From Tritrichomonas musculus (Eukaryota > Parabasalia > Tritrichomonadida > Tritrichomonadidae): 64,000 bases of DNA. The position numbers and the translations under genes are program-made. Below, piece by piece: positions 48,949-56,884 of the stretch. The notes beneath the pieces are model-generated. The model saw only the letters and a list, made by a program, of their open reading frames with translations, was not told the origin of the DNA and did no database searches. The stretch covers positions 6,944,001-7,008,000 of the forward strand of contig JAPFFF010000003.1 in assembly GCA_039105265.1 (NCBI GenBank), given 5' to 3'. Every line of letters begins with the position of its first letter. Position 1 is the first letter of the stretch.

Positions 48949-49953
48949 TTAAATAAACATCTTATCGTATTGAAGGAATTGCATTTCGATAACAAATGAA
49001 TCTTTAGGAGGTAGTTTGGTTGGACAATTATAATGTGCATCACTATAGAAGTCTATCCAAAACCTTTGGTCCATTGAGTTTAACTTGAAGTACTTAATAG
49101 GACTATATTCAACATCACTATCTCCAATATAGTTATGCAATGCTTGTTCACCAATAGATGAATATATTTTACATGGATGTCTGTCCCATACATTATCAAA
49201 TACCAACCTCTTACTTAAAGTTGAATACTTCTTAGGGTTATTTTGATAAGCTCCTGTGCCTATATTAAACACATCTGCAAAGTCCTCATTCCAATCACCA
49301 ATTTGGAAAAAATTGATAAATTGGCTTGAATCTTCCTCTATATTATCATTATTTTTGGTATATATAATTTCATGAAAACCATCTTTATCATAATATCCAT
49401 CTGTTTGTATATCTCGATATGCAATTAATGAATCATTTTGGGAAAATGCATTTCCATATTGTCCATGCATAGCTATCCAAGATTTCATCGCGGTGTTGAC
49501 AGCATCAAAGAACCCTCTTAAGTCCCCTTCCTCTGACACCCAATCAATAACATCAAAATTTGCTATCCATTTCCAAGTAGGCTCTTTTTCATATTCTACT
49601 TTGAGCTCGTCCTGGTAGAATTTATCAACTAGTTCTTGAGTTAAAATAGGGTCGTTTATATTTCCTCCATGTAAAACAAAGTAGGATTTTTGAACTTTAA
49701 ATATAGTCACATTAAATTCTAATTTGCGTCTTCTCTTAATGATATGCGCTGAACGAACACCAACAATAGATTCCCCTTTGTTTGCAGTTGACCATTCTGG
49801 TGGGAAATTAAACCAATACCTATTAAACTTAGCTTTATCATGTTGAGCATCCTCAAGGAAGTAGGCTGTTTCGATTGGAAGAGGTGTATTACCATCATTA
49901 ACTATATTATCTCGATTAGGATATAAAGTGTTAACACTTGGTGGTAATTCCAT
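48949..49953 (-). CDS. penton-like minor capsid protein, 334 residues (Polinton B)
   Basis: This is homologous to A's 57982-59319 at both ends: IETAYFLED, WFNFPPEW, GESIVGVRS, RRRKLEF at the start, and HPCKIYSSI, YFKLNSMDQRFWIDFYS, FVIEMQFL at the end. The middle differs strongly. The conserved ends form the predicted jelly-roll, and the variable middle may be an exposed loop domain. It is encoded next to the integrase. The penton role follows from Polinton gene content and is inference. Confidence 0.65.
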   Translation of the reverse strand: MELPPSVNTLYPNRDNIVNDGNTPLPIETAYFLEDAQHDKAKFNRYWFNFPPEWSTANKGESIVGVRSAHIIKRRRKLEFNVTIFKVQKSYFVLHGGNINDPILTQELVDKFYQDELKVEYEKEPTWKWIANFDVIDWVSEEGDLRGFFDAVNTAMKSWIAMHGQYGNAFSQNDSLIAYRDIQTDGYYDKDGFHEIIYTKNNDNIEEDSSQFINFFQIGDWNEDFADVFNIGTGAYQNNPKKYSTLSKRLVFDNVWDRHPCKIYSSIGEQALHNYIGDSDVEYSPIKYFKLNSMDQRFWIDFYSDAHYNCPTKLPPKDSFVIEMQFLQYDKMFI

Positions 49954-49977
49954 TTCGAGTTGAATAAAAAGTCTTTA

Positions 49978-51558
49978 TTAATATACAACACCTGTTTCTA
50001 ATTCATTGTTTTGAAGTTCTCGAAGTATTCTCTTTCTAATATCTGGTATATTGCGTTGTTTAAACTTACCATTTCCTTCATGCAAAAAGGTACGACAAGA
50101 TTCCATTAGAAACACTCCACAATCCTTGTTATTCCTTTGACTAGGTACATCATAATATTTTGCTTTTAACTTACCTGTTCCTGAAATATTGATCCACTTA
50201 TTAAGTGTCTTTACCTCTGGTGCCATTGACTTATTCTCAGAGTCATAGCATTCGATTATTTTCTTTGGATATCGAACAATACATAAAACCCAATGTTCTC
50301 CATCTGAGCAAATGGGGACAAATACTTTATCGAAATGTGTAAATGACTGTTTACCTGAGATAGGACTTTTCATCAGTTCATGTATTTTTTCCATATCATT
50401 AGTCTCATATGCCATAGAAAGGAGGGTATAAAATGCAGTAGGTACAACCAATATTTTCTTTTTATCAAACTCTGCTTCATTTTGACCAGGTTGTTTATTC
50501 AATCTCTTTCCTTTGTTATATAGAAGTTTCAAGTAGTCATCAATAACATCTTCTTCTATATTTTCATCATTGACTAAACTCCTCCAATCATGAATTTTAT
50601 GACGTCTTTGGTCTACTGTAAACTCTCCTGTCTTCTGTGGTGTCATACGGGGTTCTCTTGGAGGAGGACTAGTACCTCGAGAGGTATGTGATGATGGAAA
50701 CTGTGGAGGTGGTGATGAAGGAGGAGGAGGTGGTGGAGGTGGTGGAGGTGAAGGTGAACGAGAAGGAGGAGGTGGTGGAGGTGAAGGTGAACGAGGTCGT
50801 TTTGATTTTTTCTTATGTTGTTTTGATTTTTTCTTAGGTCTATCATCCTCGTCTAAATTTGTACTACTTTGAAGTAAAAGTTGAATTCTGTTTTGATTTT
50901 GATCCCTTGTTGGTGGCTCAACATTTGTGGGTCGGTTCCTACCGATTTTCCTAAGGTTAAGATGATAATCATTTCGATTTAAAGTTGGAGGTCTGGGTAA
51001 TGGAGCCAATTCTGGTATATCATCTGTTTGAATACCTCTAGTTTTATATTCTTTCTTATCACTTTTCAATGTTCTTTCTTTCATCTGCTCTCTCAGTTCT
51101 CTAGCTGCTTGTTTTTCCTCCTCAGTCTTCATTCGAGATATCCTTATGTTGATAATATCATAATGTAATTTTATCTCTGTTAATATACCTTGATCTGATT
51201 CTTGGAGAGTATATTGATATGGCTTTAATACTGTTATGTAATGCCCATGTTCATCTTTATCATCTTGATTTTTCTTAATCGCAAACACACAACCTGTAAA
51301 TTTTGCTCTTGGTCTCTCTCTCTTGAGTCTATTAGCAAATTCAAGTACGTCTTTAAAAGCTATACTAGTATTTAAATATGTCTCATATAATTTTTGTAGA
51401 TTTATTTGATTATTAGAGAACTTCCATATAGTTTGACCCAAACCTCTTGTTAATCTTGCAACATCTCTATCAACTAGTTTAGGTCGAAATTTAATAGTAC
51501 CTTGTAATAGTTGTATTTTATTGTTAGGTTTTGTTTGTGTACCTACATCACTTGTCAT
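49978..51558 (-). CDS. adenain/Ulp1-type maturation protease with polyproline N-terminus (Polinton B)
   Basis: This is a 526-residue protein. The C-terminal domain has the cysteine protease order His (EHWVLCIVRY, about 421), Asp/Glu (ECYDSENK, about 436), Gln (PSQRNNKDCG, about 472) and Cys (about 478), as in adenovirus protease and Ulp1. It probably cleaves capsid precursors. The N-terminal half is extended, with an Arg/Ser/Pro-rich stretch containing runs of up to ten prolines (about 247-290) and two TQT-like motifs, VGTQTK (about 5-10) and RGIQTDD (about 174-180). No equivalent gene is seen in A. Confidence 0.88.
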   Translation of the reverse strand: MTSDVGTQTKPNNKIQLLQGTIKFRPKLVDRDVARLTRGLGQTIWKFSNNQINLQKLYETYLNTSIAFKDVLEFANRLKRERPRAKFTGCVFAIKKNQDDKDEHGHYITVLKPYQYTLQESDQGILTEIKLHYDIINIRISRMKTEEEKQAARELREQMKERTLKSDKKEYKTRGIQTDDIPELAPLPRPPTLNRNDYHLNLRKIGRNRPTNVEPPTRDQNQNRIQLLLQSSTNLDEDDRPKKKSKQHKKKSKRPRSPSPPPPPPSRSPSPPPPPPPPPPSSPPPQFPSSHTSRGTSPPPREPRMTPQKTGEFTVDQRRHKIHDWRSLVNDENIEEDVIDDYLKLLYNKGKRLNKQPGQNEAEFDKKKILVVPTAFYTLLSMAYETNDMEKIHELMKSPISGKQSFTHFDKVFVPICSDGEHWVLCIVRYPKKIIECYDSENKSMAPEVKTLNKWINISGTGKLKAKYYDVPSQRNNKDCGVFLMESCRTFLHEGNGKFKQRNIPDIRKRILRELQNNELETGVVY

Positions 51559-51624
51559 TTAAAAATCAAATAAAAGAAAGAAGAAGAAGATGTTGTTTAT
51601 TTCATTTTTTTGTTTTCTGTATAA

Positions 51625-51888
51625 ATGGCTTATTTCATGACCATAAAAGAGCGTATATATATCCTCTATAAAATAGTGTCTTACCTCTATGATTATAGAT
51701 GTGAGACTAATGAGGGAGTATGTAATATTTTAATTAATAAGATAAAAGAGTTAGCTGCTGAGTATTTCGAACCTGAATTTCTTGGTGTAATGATGAAAGA
51801 TGGTGATTTGGAATTTATCGACCAAATAGAACATTTTGCCTTTGAGTTCTTAGAGTACCAAATATCTAATCTGCCCTCGCATTTATAA
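51625..51888 (+). CDS. unrecognised 87-residue protein (Polinton B)
   Basis: This is a mostly helical protein with aromatic N-terminus (MAYFMTIKERIYILYKIV) and acidic C-terminal half (DGDLEFIDQIEHFAFEFLEY). No family is recognised. It is short but has a T-tract (CATTTTTTTG) 15-25 bases before the ATG. Its 3' end overlaps by 23 bp the end of the convergent HNH gene. Confidence 0.5.
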   Translation: MAYFMTIKERIYILYKIVSYLYDYRCETNEGVCNILINKIKELAAEYFEPEFLGVMMKDGDLEFIDQIEHFAFEFLEYQISNLPSHL

Positions 51889-52201
51889 TTTTGGGCATAT
51901 CCCTGTTATAGTTACTATCAGTTGGGGTTATCCATCTTAAGTTGCTTAGATGGTAGTCAGCCCTATTCCTATTGATATGGTCTACCTCTATTTTATGTTG
52001 TGGGTCATCATTAGGTATGAACTGTCTTGCTATAAGTACATGTTTCAAGTAGTAGTTGCCATTTAGACATACTCGTATATACCCCTTTATATGTTTTGCA
52101 TCTTTGCATATAAAATGATTACTCTTACGTCTTATAGTAAAGGGGTACCTATTCAGTATCTCATAGTCGTTAGTAAAGCCTTTGAGTGGCACAAATGACA
52201 T
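51866..52201 (-). CDS. HNH endonuclease, 111 residues (Polinton B)
   Basis: The N-terminal module SFVPLKGF, DYEILNRYPFTIRRKSNH matches the HNH proteins of A and C. The core has ARQFIPNDDPQHKIEVDHIN (about 63-82), NR and LSNLRWITP, the HNH-type metal-binding and catalytic region. It lacks the long C-terminal extension of A's 195-residue protein. It is likely a selfish or accessory nuclease. It diverges from gene 52243-52545. Confidence 0.8.
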   Translation of the reverse strand: MSFVPLKGFTNDYEILNRYPFTIRRKSNHFICKDAKHIKGYIRVCLNGNYYLKHVLIARQFIPNDDPQHKIEVDHINRNRADYHLSNLRWITPTDSNYNRDMPKIINARAD

Positions 52202-52242
52202 TTACTCACTTTTTAAATGATTCATTTCATTTTTATTTTCGT

Positions 52243-52545
52243 ATGAACAAGTGGGGGAAAATCATTGTTGATAGAATTGATAATAATGAACATCGTCATT
52301 ATCCTCTTGATGACAAAGAAAGAAACATTACCAAGTTCCCAAAGAAAAAAAAGCGAGTGGGCTTGTATAAAAACTATAAGGAACATCAAGAAGAAGAAGA
52401 AGAAGAAATGTTTATAGTGACAGAGTGTCATTTTATTCCCTATGAATATAAAGAGATAGGTGTTCAAACTGAAGACCTTTGGGATGTAGGTGTTCAAACT
52501 AATGCTGAACTACCTCATATAGAAGAACTACTTAGTAAAATCTAA
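52243..52545 (+). CDS. small charged protein with two GVQT motifs, 100 residues (Polinton B)
   Basis: The start is chosen at MNKWGKIIVDRID because the frame upstream overlaps the start of the divergent HNH gene. The N-terminal half is basic (KFPKKKKRVG), then a run of glutamates, then EIGVQTEDLWDVGVQTNAEL near the C-terminus: two copies of a motif resembling dynein light chain ligands, nine residues apart. No known domain is present. It is the gene nearest B's right TIR. Confidence 0.55.
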   Translation: MNKWGKIIVDRIDNNEHRHYPLDDKERNITKFPKKKKRVGLYKNYKEHQEEEEEEMFIVTECHFIPYEYKEIGVQTEDLWDVGVQTNAELPHIEELLSKI

Positions 52546-52575
52546 CTTCTTTTATTTTAATTTTTGTTGTAGTAG

Positions 52576-52806
52576 GTACGAGATTCTCGGGGCTGGTACC
52601 TGTGCCGTTTCATAGATGGGCGGTTGTGGGGTGGGGTACCTGTGCCGTTTCATTGATGGGGAGCAGTAGTGAGAACAAGAATATTTTTTTCTTTTTTTCT
52701 TTTTTCTTTTCTTTTCTTTTTCTTTTCTTTTCTTTTTCTTTTATGACGAGTTCGTGTTGACGCTTGGGGTGCCAGCCCCAGCGGAAACCGACTCGTATAT
52801 ACTACT
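52576..52806 (-). repeat. right TIR of Polinton B
   Basis: This is the inverted partner of 27345-27575, 231 bp, with no difference seen by eye, including the long pyrimidine tract. It ends ACTACT at 52806. The sequence beyond belongs to the cut HNH gene of Polinton A. Confidence 0.92.
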
Positions 52807-53123
52807 TTGTTTATATTATTCTCACTTGCAGACACCCAACGAAGATTCGATAAATGATAATCTGTTCTGTCACGTGAAATATGATCCACTTGTGTTTTAT
52901 GTTCTGGATCGTCATTAGGTAAGAATTGTTTGGCAATTATTCTATGCTTAAGAATATTAGGTTTGCCATTGATGTTCATACTTACATAACCTTGATTGTT
53001 TACTCGTTCTGTGACAATATAATGATTATCTTTTCTTCTAATAGTGTAAGGAAAATCATTCAGTATTTCATATTCAGGATACTCATTTATTGTAACAAAA
53101 TCTATAACTTGTTGTTCTGTCAT
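52807..53123 (-). pseudogene. 5' part of an HNH endonuclease gene of Polinton A, cut by Polinton B
   Basis: The N-terminal module (DFVTI, EYEILNDFPYTIRRKDNH) and HNH core (AKQFLPNDDPEHKTQVDHIS, LSNLRWVSASENN) match the other HNH genes of the window. The reading frame runs into B's right terminus at 52806; codons beyond are TIR sequence. It lies directly downstream of A's capsid gene, where B has a different small gene. Confidence 0.78.
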
Positions 53124-53191
53124 TTTGTATTTATGTATAGTGATAATAAAAAAATATAATTAAAATAGAAAGACGCAATTATTTTTGTTAC

Positions 53192-54838
53192 TTAATCCCT
53201 TGAGGTCAGATCATAATTGCCCAAGCGAACTAAAGGTGGCATGCCATTCGGTTGAACTAAGATAGATATAGATGAATCAAACAAGAGACAAATTAAAGGA
53301 GGAGTTTGAGTAACATTAGCATATGTATTGTCACCAGTTTCTTGTGTTACATTTATTTCAAAATTAATAGGTGACAAAGAGGTTAATCCTTGTTGATATG
53401 TATTATCAGTTTCTGTAGGTAATCCGATAAAGAAACTACTCTTGTCATTTGGATGAATTCCCTTTGTATACATAAATTTAGGTTTATTAGTAGCCGTATC
53501 TCTATCACAATATGTTAAACTGCTTACCACTTCCTTATTAAAACCACTTTGTCCTCCATTCACGTTCATTGCGTTTTGACAATATTCTAAGAATTCTGGG
53601 TATTCATCTGTCGTGCCAAATGGTTTAGCAGGAATGTTACCATAACCTCCACAGTTTAATTGGAAGGACTTAAAGTTAGGATTCTTAAAGTATGTATGAT
53701 GAGTATGCTTTATAGGGAATAATAGGTATATTGAATCAACAAAACGAGGAGTGATTGTGCAAGTAGTCTTATCATTAGGGTTCTTTAAAGCAGTAGTAGT
53801 AGTATAGACAGAAAGTGTTTGGGTTGGAAATGTTAGTGGATGAGTCGGATCAGCATATCGTTGAACAAGACTAGAGTAAATATTATCCTCAATACCAAAG
53901 CACGGTATAATAGATGAACATTCAGTTATACGGTATTCAACTACTTGAAATGTTTTCGAACTTGTATTCAGTTTAGTAAAGCTTATATTAACAGCTGCTG
54001 ATGTTGTTCCTCTATTAACAGTTTCTACCTCTGTTCCTGTGTACATAGTGATTAGTTCGCCAATTGGTCTAAATTCATTAGTAATATGTTCTAATTTATA
54101 TTTTGAATTGACACTATAATCATGTTCGAACTCTTTTCCTGGACCCATTGGACAACATACCATACCTGCACATGAAAAGAATAATCGGAGTTCAATCTTG
54201 CCTGCGAATGCGGGAAGGTATTTAATATTGGATAATGGTAAGAACCTTCTTAAATCAATCTTTAGGTGAATTTTATATGTTTTGTCTTCCCATTTTTCTG
54301 CCCAATCAACAATAAATCCTGTTCTGCTGCCTGATTTACCATTCCATATATCTTTATGTCTAGCCTTTGAATATACATCTGCTCCCTTTGTTGTTTCGTT
54401 GGCGCAACATGCAGTTAGAAATGATTCTTCGCAACCAAAGTTCTGGGTATATATCGTTATTCCGTTAGCTACTATTTCATATTTCTCAACAGCATCTCTA
54501 GCATCCTTGAAACCAAACCATACTCTGTTGAATTTGTATCCATCACCTGTTACTGCAGTTATCTTACTGTCAGCAACTTCTTTTATTTTTACTTCCATAT
54601 CTGCTCTAATAAATCCATTATATATATCTGCAGTATTATTCGTATTAGGTGATATAATTGCACTTGTATATGAGCCTTGAGTTATTGGAGGCGATGGAGA
54701 ATATGATGTTTGTGGACTAATTGTGTATTGCTTGTTGGTATCAGACAAGGCTATACAATTATCAACAATATCAAAATAGCTAGCAATTTGGGTACATGTT
54801 TCAGCTGACGTCCTTAGTTCAATTTCTGGATTTAACAT
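53192..54838 (-). CDS. major capsid protein, jelly-roll type (Polinton A)
   Basis: This is 548 residues from MLNPEIELRTSAETC, chosen to match B's MLNKESYMKTSAEVC. It is closely related to B's 44139-45821 along its length. Blocks are VWFGFKDARDAVEKYE, FGCEESFLTACCANE, KIDLRRFLPLSNIKYLPA and SSFFIGLPTETDNTYQQG. The most variable part is the middle (about residues 270-310). It is the likely double jelly-roll shell protein, by context and homology. Confidence 0.8.
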   Translation of the reverse strand: MLNPEIELRTSAETCTQIASYFDIVDNCIALSDTNKQYTISPQTSYSPSPPITQGSYTSAIISPNTNNTADIYNGFIRADMEVKIKEVADSKITAVTGDGYKFNRVWFGFKDARDAVEKYEIVANGITIYTQNFGCEESFLTACCANETTKGADVYSKARHKDIWNGKSGSRTGFIVDWAEKWEDKTYKIHLKIDLRRFLPLSNIKYLPAFAGKIELRLFFSCAGMVCCPMGPGKEFEHDYSVNSKYKLEHITNEFRPIGELITMYTGTEVETVNRGTTSAAVNISFTKLNTSSKTFQVVEYRITECSSIIPCFGIEDNIYSSLVQRYADPTHPLTFPTQTLSVYTTTTALKNPNDKTTCTITPRFVDSIYLLFPIKHTHHTYFKNPNFKSFQLNCGGYGNIPAKPFGTTDEYPEFLEYCQNAMNVNGGQSGFNKEVVSSLTYCDRDTATNKPKFMYTKGIHPNDKSSFFIGLPTETDNTYQQGLTSLSPINFEINVTQETGDNTYANVTQTPPLICLLFDSSISILVQPNGMPPLVRLGNYDLTSRD

Positions 54839-54869
54839 ATTTTCTTTTAAGAAAAATAATAAAAGCAAA

Positions 54870-55448
54870 TTAAATCATATCAGAGAAAATATTATTTCGT
54901 CTTCTACGAATAGGTTGAGGTGGGATTACTGGTATTGGTTCCTCTTCTGATTCGTCTTCTATTTCATTTGGTTCTTGGACTTCTTGGCTCAAGGCGAGCT
55001 TTCGCGAGGCGTCTATATATTGTGGCTGAGTATACTGTGGATAATATGGTTTTCTCATTTGTTTTTGTATTACATCTTTTATCATTTTCTTCTGTTCTTT
55101 CTTTGCCTTTTCGTTTTTAAACTCTTCACCCAATAGCTTTAATTGGTTTAGTATTTCTATATTTATTGTTGGATCATATACTTGTTTTGGTTGTTCTTCT
55201 ATTATTGGTTTTTTGGGTTTTGGTCTTTCCTCAGGTGGGTCGGAATTCTGACCAACAACTTTTTCTTCAATCGTTTCTGTTTTAGTTAATGGTTCAGGTG
55301 GTGGTTTTGTTAATGGTTGCTCTCTTCTTTTTACTATATATTTGTTTTCTTTTTTGGTAGGAAGCACATCCCAATCAGGGTCCTCACGACCATTAAGCCA
55401 GTTCTGTATTACTTGTAATCTTTTTGATCCTGTCAAATGCTTAGACAT
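54870..55448 (-). CDS. conserved virion-block protein, 192 residues (Polinton A)
   Basis: This is homologous to B's 45839-46390. The conserved head has MSKHLTGSKRL, WLNGREDPDWDVLPTK and YIVKRRE, and the conserved tail has PIRRRRNNIF. Between them lie low-complexity Pro/Glu/Lys stretches and a short helix ILNQLKLLGEEFK. It may be a scaffold or minor capsid protein, which is inferred from its place between the capsid and pVI-like genes. Confidence 0.55.
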   Translation of the reverse strand: MSKHLTGSKRLQVIQNWLNGREDPDWDVLPTKKENKYIVKRREQPLTKPPPEPLTKTETIEEKVVGQNSDPPEERPKPKKPIIEEQPKQVYDPTINIEILNQLKLLGEEFKNEKAKKEQKKMIKDVIQKQMRKPYYPQYTQPQYIDASRKLALSQEVQEPNEIEDESEEEPIPVIPPQPIRRRRNNIFSDMI

Positions 55449-55479
55449 TTAATTGATAAAAAAATCATTTTATTGAGTT

Positions 55480-56013
55480 TTATTGAGTTTTCTTTGTTTT
55501 TCTTGATTTCTTTCTCTTTCTTTTATTCAATTTCGCTATATGTGCTTCTGCTTCGTCCACATATTTACTTCTGTTCTGATATATTTTATAAGCAGCTGGC
55601 TTCCTTCCATAATAAATGCGTGGGAAATGTGATTGAGCTACATTACTGCCTAACGGATTAGGTTGTCTTTCTGCTATTGTTTTTTGTAGTGCTGCCTTTA
55701 CTTCTCCTTCTTTTATTCCACTTGCTATTGTTGTCAATCCTTTACCTATACCTATTGCTGCTGGATTACCCGTTATTGTTCCCAAAGCTTGTGTTGCTCC
55801 CCCTACTGTATTTAATATTGGTGCCTTATTTTTCCAAGCCCATTTACCAGCTTTACCAACTGCACTATCACCAATGAATTTGCCTACTTTACCAACACCA
55901 GATTTTACCGAATTCCATGCATTATTTATAAACTTACCCAAAAATCCACCACCAGAATTTTGCGATGTCGTTTGTTCAATTTTATCTGTTTCAGAACCTT
56001 CATTCATTGTCAT
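55480..56013 (-). CDS. pVI-like hydrophobic minor virion protein, 177 residues (Polinton A)
   Basis: A Gly/Ala/Val-rich amphipathic region (FLGKFINNAWNSVKSGVGKV, then AVGKAGKWAWKNKAP and GGATQALGTITGNP, about residues 24-90) is followed by KEGEVKAALQ, which matches PEGKVKTALS of B. The tail is very basic (KLNKRKRKKSRKTKKTQ), suggesting DNA or core binding like adenovirus core and pVI proteins. It directly follows the ATPase gene. Confidence 0.62.
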   Translation of the reverse strand: MTMNEGSETDKIEQTTSQNSGGGFLGKFINNAWNSVKSGVGKVGKFIGDSAVGKAGKWAWKNKAPILNTVGGATQALGTITGNPAAIGIGKGLTTIASGIKEGEVKAALQKTIAERQPNPLGSNVAQSHFPRIYYGRKPAAYKIYQNRSKYVDEAEAHIAKLNKRKRKKSRKTKKTQ

Positions 56014-56019
56014 TTAATA

Positions 56020-56874
56020 TCAGTCAAAGTAATATTTATTGGCGGTTATGTTCATAATAAATTTTGAATGAAGATCTCTATGCTGTAAATATTCTTTTAC
56101 CGTCTTCTTGATATTAAGGTTGTTATTTGTTTGTTGAAGCAAGGAAGTAAAATCTTCTTCTGAGTATCCACTATAGCATATGATATCCGTGGCCAATCTT
56201 TTTGCATTTATGTGTACAAATCTGATTGTCTGAATAGCCATGATGCAGGTAATATTATAATGTCTTGTCTTGGTTAATAGTCTAAGGAATTCAGTATTGT
56301 TATGTGTCAATAAATCACTTCCTGCACAGTCATCCAATATTATTAGTGTATTATATGGGTAAGATGATGTTTGGTATTTTACTAACTTATTGGCTATATA
56401 TACTATTCTATCATCTATTTCTTGGAGGGAGTGCTTGTTTATAAGTCTCTGCATTTCTTCATTTGTTTCCTTCATTTTTGATAATACATGCTTTACCATT
56501 GCATAATATTTTATTTTTCTTTTGAGGTGTTTCTTTAGGTAATCCATCAATTGGGCTTCATTAAGATATACTATTGGTGTCTTTACCTCTTTACTCATTG
56601 CCTCAGCCGTTTTGTCCATTTTGCCACTTGTTGAACAGAATATTATTTTTTGATAGTACGGGTGCTTAAATAGACGTTCAGTAATGAGTATGTGAGACCA
56701 CAACCAATAACTTTTTCCAGCACCAGGACGTCCAATAAGAAAATAAATTCCATTCGTACTAAAAGGATAGGAAGGATGTAATGGCTTCATCAGTGCTGCC
56801 TCTATCTCTTTCTGGTTCTTCTTCATTGTCTTTTGGATTAAGGATTCCACTTCTTTCATTATTTGTTTAGACAT
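56020..56874 (-). CDS. packaging ATPase (FtsK/A32-like) of Polinton A
   Basis: This is a 284-residue protein. Walker A is GRPGAGKS (about 48-55), Walker B is TLIILDDCAGSD (about 177-188) and KTRHYN follows. Most of the chain is alignable without gaps to B's 46911-47777. It drives packaging of the element's DNA. Gene order integrase-ATPase-pVI-like is the same as in B, with a 6-10 bp spacing between genes. Confidence 0.9.
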   Translation of the reverse strand: MSKQIMKEVESLIQKTMKKNQKEIEAALMKPLHPSYPFSTNGIYFLIGRPGAGKSYWLWSHILITERLFKHPYYQKIIFCSTSGKMDKTAEAMSKEVKTPIVYLNEAQLMDYLKKHLKRKIKYYAMVKHVLSKMKETNEEMQRLINKHSLQEIDDRIVYIANKLVKYQTSSYPYNTLIILDDCAGSDLLTHNNTEFLRLLTKTRHYNITCIMAIQTIRFVHINAKRLATDIICYSGYSEEDFTSLLQQTNNNLNIKKTVKEYLQHRDLHSKFIMNITANKYYFD

Positions 56875-56884
56875 TTATTTGTGG

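Larger units (their letters stand above)
27345..52806. mobile_element. Polinton B (innermost, youngest), 25.5 kb
   Basis: It is bounded by 231-bp inverted repeats (27345-27575 and 52576-52806) that look identical by eye, starting AGTAGTATATACGAG. It encodes about 21 genes with a complete Polinton set: protein-primed polymerase, integrase, packaging ATPase, adenain-type protease, major capsid protein, penton-like protein and giant surface proteins. It looks whole. It lies within Polinton A. No target duplication is seen at its ends, and the flanking A sequence is two different cut genes, so its arrival was accompanied by loss or rearrangement of A sequence. Confidence 0.93.

Noticed and set aside
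52650-52806. Lys/Arg-rich C-terminal extension of the cut HNH gene as a real domain
   Set aside because: These codons are B's right TIR (purine tract) read through from the HNH gene, so the extension is fortuitous.
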